DNA of 64,000 nucleotides from Sycobia sp. Sy_11. Lineage: Eukaryota > Arthropoda > Insecta > Hymenoptera > Epichrysomallidae. A program made the translations under genes and the position numbers. Position 1 is the first letter of the stretch; the number at the start of each line of letters is the position of its first letter. Below are positions 59,424 through 64,000 of this stretch, in pieces. Under the pieces are notes generated by a model. The model saw only the letters and a program-made list of their open reading frames with translations, was not told the origin of the DNA and searched no databases. The DNA is taken from assembly GCA_018907035.1 (NCBI GenBank), contig JACCIC010000207.1:672501-736500 (forward strand), in the 5' to 3' direction.

Positions 59424-59985
59424 ATACAAATTAATAAATATTTTTTCATTGGTCTTACAGTCCAATCAAATCAATCTAAAACAATACGTAACAATATCAA
59501 TACATATCTACATTAACATTAATACATCAATATACAAAAATAATAAAAATTAAAATGAAAATTAAAAATTATAATGACAGTCAGACTGTCCTTAAATACA
59601 GTCACCCCCGTAGACTAATCTGAAAATAAAATATTAGCTGAAAAAATTTTGTCAGCCATAGCGAGCTCGAAACGTTGGACTGGATCTTCAATTAGGTAAG
59701 GGTGTTGGGGACAGTCAGATTGCACTTTACTAACAAAATTTTTTCAGCTAATATTTTATTTTCAGATTAGTCTATGGGGGTGACTGTATATAAGGATAGT
59801 CTGACTGTCATTATAATTCTTAATTTAATTTTTTATTTTTTATTTTTATTATTTTTGTGTATTGATGTATCAATGTTAATGTAGATATGTATTAATAATT
59901 TTACGTATTGTTTTAGATTGATTTTATTGGACTGTAAGACCAATGAAAAAATATTTATTAATTTGTATATAAGCAGTTGACAAAG
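59424..59985. mobile_element. Penelope-like family A: palindromic pLTR pair
   Basis: Arms begin TTGGTCTTACAGTCCAATC and end GGACTGTAAGACCAATG, each with GACAGTCAGACTGTCC-like and CCCCCGTAGACTAATCTG. The centre keeps only the 3' half of the hammerhead on the plus strand (ATAGCGAGCTCGAAACGTTG). Confidence 0.82.
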
Positions 59986-60944
59986 GTACAATTAAAGTAT
60001 TAAAATCATACGTAGAATATACGTAAAAATTTGATAAATTATGGAAACCTAGGAAAAAAACTATGATAAAATAAAAAAAGAGTAGAAACAAAAAAGTAGG
60101 CGTCAGAAAATATGCGATAGAATTTTCTTGACAACGTTAAAGTGAAAAATGTTGAATTTAAAGACTCGTATAAAACATTTCATATCGAAATGTGTCATTG
60201 ATTACATATTTATTTATAGAAAGTATAGTAGCTTCAGACTAGCAAAAATTGAAAAATTATTTTGGATTTTTATTGTTAAACTGTAGTTACATATTTGTAT
60301 TATTTTTGTTAAATGTATATTTGTATCGATATTCGACTATTGGAAAGTTTAATTCAAGTCGTCCAATTCTCTTCGATAGTTCAATATCTGTGATTTATGA
60401 ATATTATATGAATGTCAATATAAATTGTACATTAAGTTATGATTGAAGGTTATAATTAAAATTAACAATCCGATAGAAAGATAATTCTATTGTGTTGAAA
60501 AAGTATTAAATAATAGAAAATAACTATATGTTTTCACAAAAAAGTTTAGATTCAACAAAAACACATCTGGTTCAAATACTCCACTTACCAAACAAAATGT
60601 TTGAAAGAAAAATTTGTGAAATTACATCCAATTTAAATACAAGAAGATATTGAGATCCATTTTGAAGATATTGATAAGGATTTGGCGTTCACAAATACTA
60701 GACGAATAAATCATAATTCAGTAACATAAAATTATTAGAATTACCTACTGGTTGATAAATAGCATAGCACCAAGGTTTTTAGATGTATCTATTTATCAAT
60801 ACAAATAGCTTGAATATTCCAAACTTTAATCGATAAATCCAGTTAAATTACTATACAAAGAAGTTTGATATTTGATATCGACCTTAATAATGTTCGTTTC
60901 CTTAAAGATTATTAAATATATATCAATTTGAAACATATATTTAT
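59986..60944. other. AT-rich spacer
   Basis: No feature recognised; the 65-codon frame at 60249 has no family resemblance. Confidence 0.5.
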
Positions 60945-61030
60945 GATTAGAATTAAAAATTGTACTTATGTTGACTGTTCTGAATTAAATTAATAAATAT
61001 TTTTATCGATCTTTCAGTCTTTATAATATA
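60945..61030. repeat. Penelope-like family B terminal fragment
   Basis: GTACTTATGTTGACTGTTCT and TTTTATCGATCTTTCAGTC match the outer end of family B. Another such end lies at 63915-63985. Confidence 0.65.
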
Positions 61031-61200
61031 ATTAGCACCCCTCGTCTCGGCTTCGCCCGAGATAATAATTTAAACGATTTCATAAACAGTTGAATAATAT
61101 CTAAGTAAAATTTATATGTTAAAATCTATATTATTATAAATAATTTATCGTAATTTACCTATCATCGCTTCTATATTAAAAACTGCTTCAAAGCATTGTC
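61031..61200 (+). repeat. RTE-like repeat, 5' part
   Basis: GCACCCCTCGTCTCGGCTTC and GATTTCATAAACAGTTGAAT match 55902 onward. The 3' part of the same family is at 61975-62233, separated by the fold-back copy and unique sequence. Confidence 0.55.
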
Positions 61201-61244
61201 CACTCCCAAAACGTGATCTTTCGCTGATCACTTTATAAATATAT

Positions 61245-61555
61245 ATATACTCGTACTTTCGAGTTCGAGCGGTAGGAAAAAATACCCAAGTGTGTCGAGA
61301 GTATGGAGAGTATCATTTTCGAAGGATAGAATACGTATCGGGACAACTGCTATATAATCTTGTGTTGGGTAGGTAGAATGCGATGTCCAGGTATCCATAT
61401 TCTACTGACCATTAGAGTGTTTCAATGATGGAATACGAATTTCTTCATAGAAGTTTCCCGTCATAGCTGGACATCGTCTTGAGGTACCGGGATATCATAT
61501 TCAACAGCTCACACACACCAATACAATATTTCTCCGTAGAAACCGTATCTAAAAC

Positions 61556-61556
<1 letters not shown>
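61245..61556. mobile_element. Fold-back element, short second copy
   Basis: Same left end (TACTTTCGAGTTCGAGCGGT, CCCAAGTGTGTCG) and right end (CACCAATACAATATTTCTCC, GTAGAAACCGTATCTAAAAC) as 38290-38998, but with fewer 60-bp units. Again followed by a TA tract (61557-61607). Confidence 0.72.

Positions 61557-61607
<51 letters not shown>
61557..61607. repeat. (TA)n tract
   Basis: Directly follows the fold-back copy, as at the 38-kb locus. Confidence 0.92.
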
Positions 61608-61609
<2 letters not shown>

Positions 61610-61974
61610 CCGTTTTGTAAATTAAATACGTTGGATATTGACTTTTTATGCAGAAGTGACGATGTATATAATATATACACATAGTTTGAGGTTCTTGGTA
61701 AAGAATTATCTAATAATATATCCTGAATATAATTCTATTTTGTCATCATCATTTCTGATGTTAATATAACGTATAAAAACAAAAGCATCACTTGTCACAA
61801 ATTTTGTTTAGTATGATTTGGCATAAGAGAAAATATAATTTACAAAAATTAAAAGATATCTATACCGTGTGAGAGTTGTGTCAGATTAACCTGGAGAACA
61901 AAAAGGATAATACTGACTAACGTCACACCTTCTTTAGGATACGTATCCCAAAGTTGCATACAGTCATTCAACTC

Positions 61975-62233
61975 AGCTGGCCTGGTATTAATACTTGAAG
62001 CAGACTATTTTGTGTTCAATTCATGTTTCAAGACGCTGCCTACTGGCCGCTGGTGAAGCTGACTGCTAAGAACGTTATTTTAATTTATTGATGAAAGTAA
62101 AATGACTTTTAATAAAAAACATAGCCTATATCCTTCTCAAGATAATATAGAATCTATATGTCAATTTTCAGAACAATCGGTTCATTTTTGGTTATCGTGT
62201 ACAAACAAAAACACGCTTTGTCTTTATAAATTA
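61975..62233 (+). repeat. RTE-like repeat, 3' part
   Basis: CTACTGGCCGCTGGTGAAGC, CAAGATAATATAGAATCTAT and AAAACACGCTTTGTC match the 3' half of 55902-56283; ends in (ATATG)n. Confidence 0.55.
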
Positions 62234-62273
62234 GTATATATGATATATGATATATGAGATGATATGATATGAT

Positions 62274-62478
62274 TTTTTTTTATGTTATTTAACGTCGCTC
62301 TATTTCTGCTTCCAATTATCGGTGCTAATCAGCGACGTAGGTCTACGATGTGTTTGTAAACAAATCACATGTAAATAATTACAGCGGTGCCTGTATCAAT
62401 AGGCCGAGACCAGGATTTCAACTTGGATCACCAAGTTACTAGTCCTTCACTCTAGCGATCGAGCCATCGTAGGCCTCT
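62274..62478 (-). mobile_element. tRNA-derived SINE inserted in (ATATG)n
   Basis: Same family as 45226-45441; minus-strand head AGAGGCCTACGATGG, poly(A) seen as T-run at 62273-62280. Box B is changed (AAGTTGAAATC). Both flanks are TGATATGAT repeats, so the duplication cannot be resolved. Confidence 0.88.
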
Positions 62479-62739
62479 TATGATGTGATATGATATGATG
62501 ATATGATATGATATATTAGCTAAAATAATGACAGTCAGACTGTCCTTGCTTATATTCACTTCCGTATAATCTCAAATAAAACTTAGTACTAAAATAAATT
62601 ATATTAAAACTTAAAAATAAAATAAAATAATAATAAAATAAAAATAAAATAATAAATGAAATAAAATAAAAATAATAAAGACAATATTCTATGTTAGTAA
62701 AGGACAATATATATGAACATGAATATAGTTACGAAGCAT

Positions 62740-62937
62740 GATTGGTACATTTGGAACCTAGTGGACTTGTTACATTCTTTCGATTTTGAAAATGTAAATA
62801 TTTTAAAACATGATATTAAAAATAAATATAAACGAGAAACTCTTGAAAATATTCATATTTTGAAGAATCCCAATAATGTAAATTGAATGTTAGAGTCAAA
62901 TAAATTGGAAAACACTTATCATTCCTTATTCATATAA
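62740..62937 (+). pseudogene. PLE-B GIY-YIG endonuclease C-terminus
   Basis: LLHSFDFENVNILKHDI, NKYKRETLENIHILKN and LENTYHSLLI match the last 60 residues of PLE-A (with its HSFDFVNVDI and DSVYHSLLN). One in-frame TGA at 62884-62886. Confidence 0.85.
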
Positions 62938-63053
62938 AATTTGTATTTCACATTTAGTTTAAGAAAGAAGGGATTCGATAAATGTTATACTAATAAATTT
63001 AGAGTGGGAATAGAGTATATAATGTAGCATGCTGGATTTTTCAATTTAGTTTA

Positions 63054-63092
63054 GTTCCTGAGGATGAACCGTAGTGGTTCTAAACGTCGGAC
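63054..63092 (+). ncRNA. Hammerhead ribozyme variant, PLE-B
   Basis: GTTCC, CTGAGGA (63058-63064), T, GAACC / GGTTC perfect stem II with GTAGT loop, TAAAC, GTC, GGAC. ACGU stem III and GUC cleavage site are present. The expected G before AAA is T. Same distance from the ORF end as in PLE-A. Confidence 0.7.
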
Positions 63093-63380
63093 ACCAAGGT
63101 GATTCTAAATTTAAGGTGGTGGGGGCAGTCAGGTTGTCCTTTACTAACGTAGAATATTGTTTTTATTTTTTTTATTTTATTTGATTTATTATTTGATTTT
63201 TATTTATTATTAATTTTATTTTATTTTTATTTTTTATTTTTAATATACTTTATTGTAGTAATAAGTTTTTTGTCAGATTCTTTCGGGGTGAATATAAACA
63301 AGGACAGTCTGACTGTAATTATTTTAGCTAATATATTATATTATAATATAAAGATTGTATGACCGAAAAAAATATTTATG

Positions 63381-64000
63381 AATATATTCATGATATTGTT
63401 TTTTATAACATAATTTAGGATCAATTGATAGATTTACATTATTTTTCTTAAATTGTTGTTTTTCACTATCATTGATGCGATGTAATCTGTCACTTCTAAG
63501 ATCAGTATCATTTTCGTTTAAAAGCCAACAATTTCAAAATTTGAGAAAATAGTCGTTATAATTACTTTGTCAGATAAATTTTCAATATTTTCACAAGATT
63601 CTGCTACTCGCGATTTGTTGGAAAATACCTTTTGTTAGAACAACAAACTAGTTTTCAGGTTATTGCAAAATGATTTCAAATAATTTGTTTCATAAATACT
63701 TGCGATTATTGCATGTGATTTAAATTTGTTGTACAGGATTTTCAATTGATTGGTTTAAGGATTTTACAGAGTTAATAGCTTTTCGGTGTAATTTTTATGG
63801 GTAGATATTACAGAATTCAGAAAATGATAAAATTTAGTATCCAGATTCCTTTATTTACCAAAAAACTTTTTAAAGATGGGTTTGCAAGTATTGGCAAAAT
63901 AATTTTTATTATTATAAATTTTACTTATGTCGACTTTTGTGTATTAAATTAACAAATATTGTTATCGGTCTATAGTTTTTTTACAATTATATACTATACT
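63381..64000. other. AT-rich end of window
   Basis: No gene. A PLE-B terminal block (TTACTTATGTCGACTTTTGT..ATCGGTCTATAG) starts near 63915 and probably continues beyond the window. Confidence 0.5.

Larger units (their letters stand above)
62515..63380 (+). mobile_element. PLE-B: Penelope-like element with ORF end and pLTRs
   Basis: An inverted partial pLTR (62520-62706), the end of the ORF (62740-62937), a 116-nt spacer, a hammerhead, and a forward pLTR ending GACAGTCTGACTG.. and the GATTGTATGACCGA terminal block. Same architecture as PLE-A but older. Confidence 0.82.

Overview
The window looks like AT-rich animal nuclear DNA, most likely from an insect (hymenopteran-like by impression only). 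It has spliced genes with GT..AG introns, long (TA)n tracts, Tc1/mariner, Ty3/Gypsy, BEL/Pao, non-LTR and Penelope-like elements and a tRNA-derived SINE. There are no prokaryotic features. Almost everything recognisable is transposable-element sequence at different stages of decay.

One host gene can be supported: a secreted-type neutral lipase (pancreatic-lipase family) on the minus strand. Five exons (37686-37587, 35187-35039, 32259-32024, 11254-11011, 777-548) join with matching splice phases into about 318 codons ending in TGA. They carry the Ser/Asp/His triad, the lid and the conserved C-terminal lipase motifs. Only the start codon/signal-peptide exon is missing; it lies upstream of 37686 or outside the window. 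Visible introns are 2.4, 2.8, 20.8 and 10.2 kb, and the two largest are filled with mobile DNA.

Layout: 0.5-0.8 kb last lipase exon; 1.2-3.2 kb Tc1-like relic, mariner relic and truncated SINE; 4.4-8.6 kb decayed Gypsy element (minus); 11.0-11.25 kb lipase exon; 11.5-20.8 kb a structurally complete, recent Gypsy element with about 1% different LTRs but a crippled gag-pol; 21-28.5 kb inverted repeats, three mariner relics and a TIR element with an embedded tRNA-like segment; 29.1-30.3 kb a Penelope-like element with GIY-YIG endonuclease and hammerhead ribozyme, inserted with a 12-bp target duplication into an older Penelope-like repeat; 30.9-31.8 kb mariner relic; 32-37.7 kb three lipase exons, a BEL gag fragment and a non-LTR fragment; 38.3-39 kb an unusual fold-back element made of 60-bp units; 39-43.9 kb a nest of Penelope and mariner insertions in a Gypsy relic; 44.6-46.1 kb an unassigned GC-rich block with a SINE; 46.4-49 kb Gypsy relics; 49.6-52.3 kb Penelope repeats around a non-LTR element that is itself interrupted by another non-LTR insertion; 52.7-56.4 kb hairpins and long TA tracts; 56.4-57.6 kb a full-length dead mariner; 57.7-64 kb more copies of the same repeat families.

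The strongest leads are the two hammerhead-ribozyme lineages of the Penelope-like elements and their head-to-head palindromic solo copies, the 60-bp-iteron fold-back element, the young but self-disabled Gypsy element, and the TIR element with an internal pol III-like tRNA segment.
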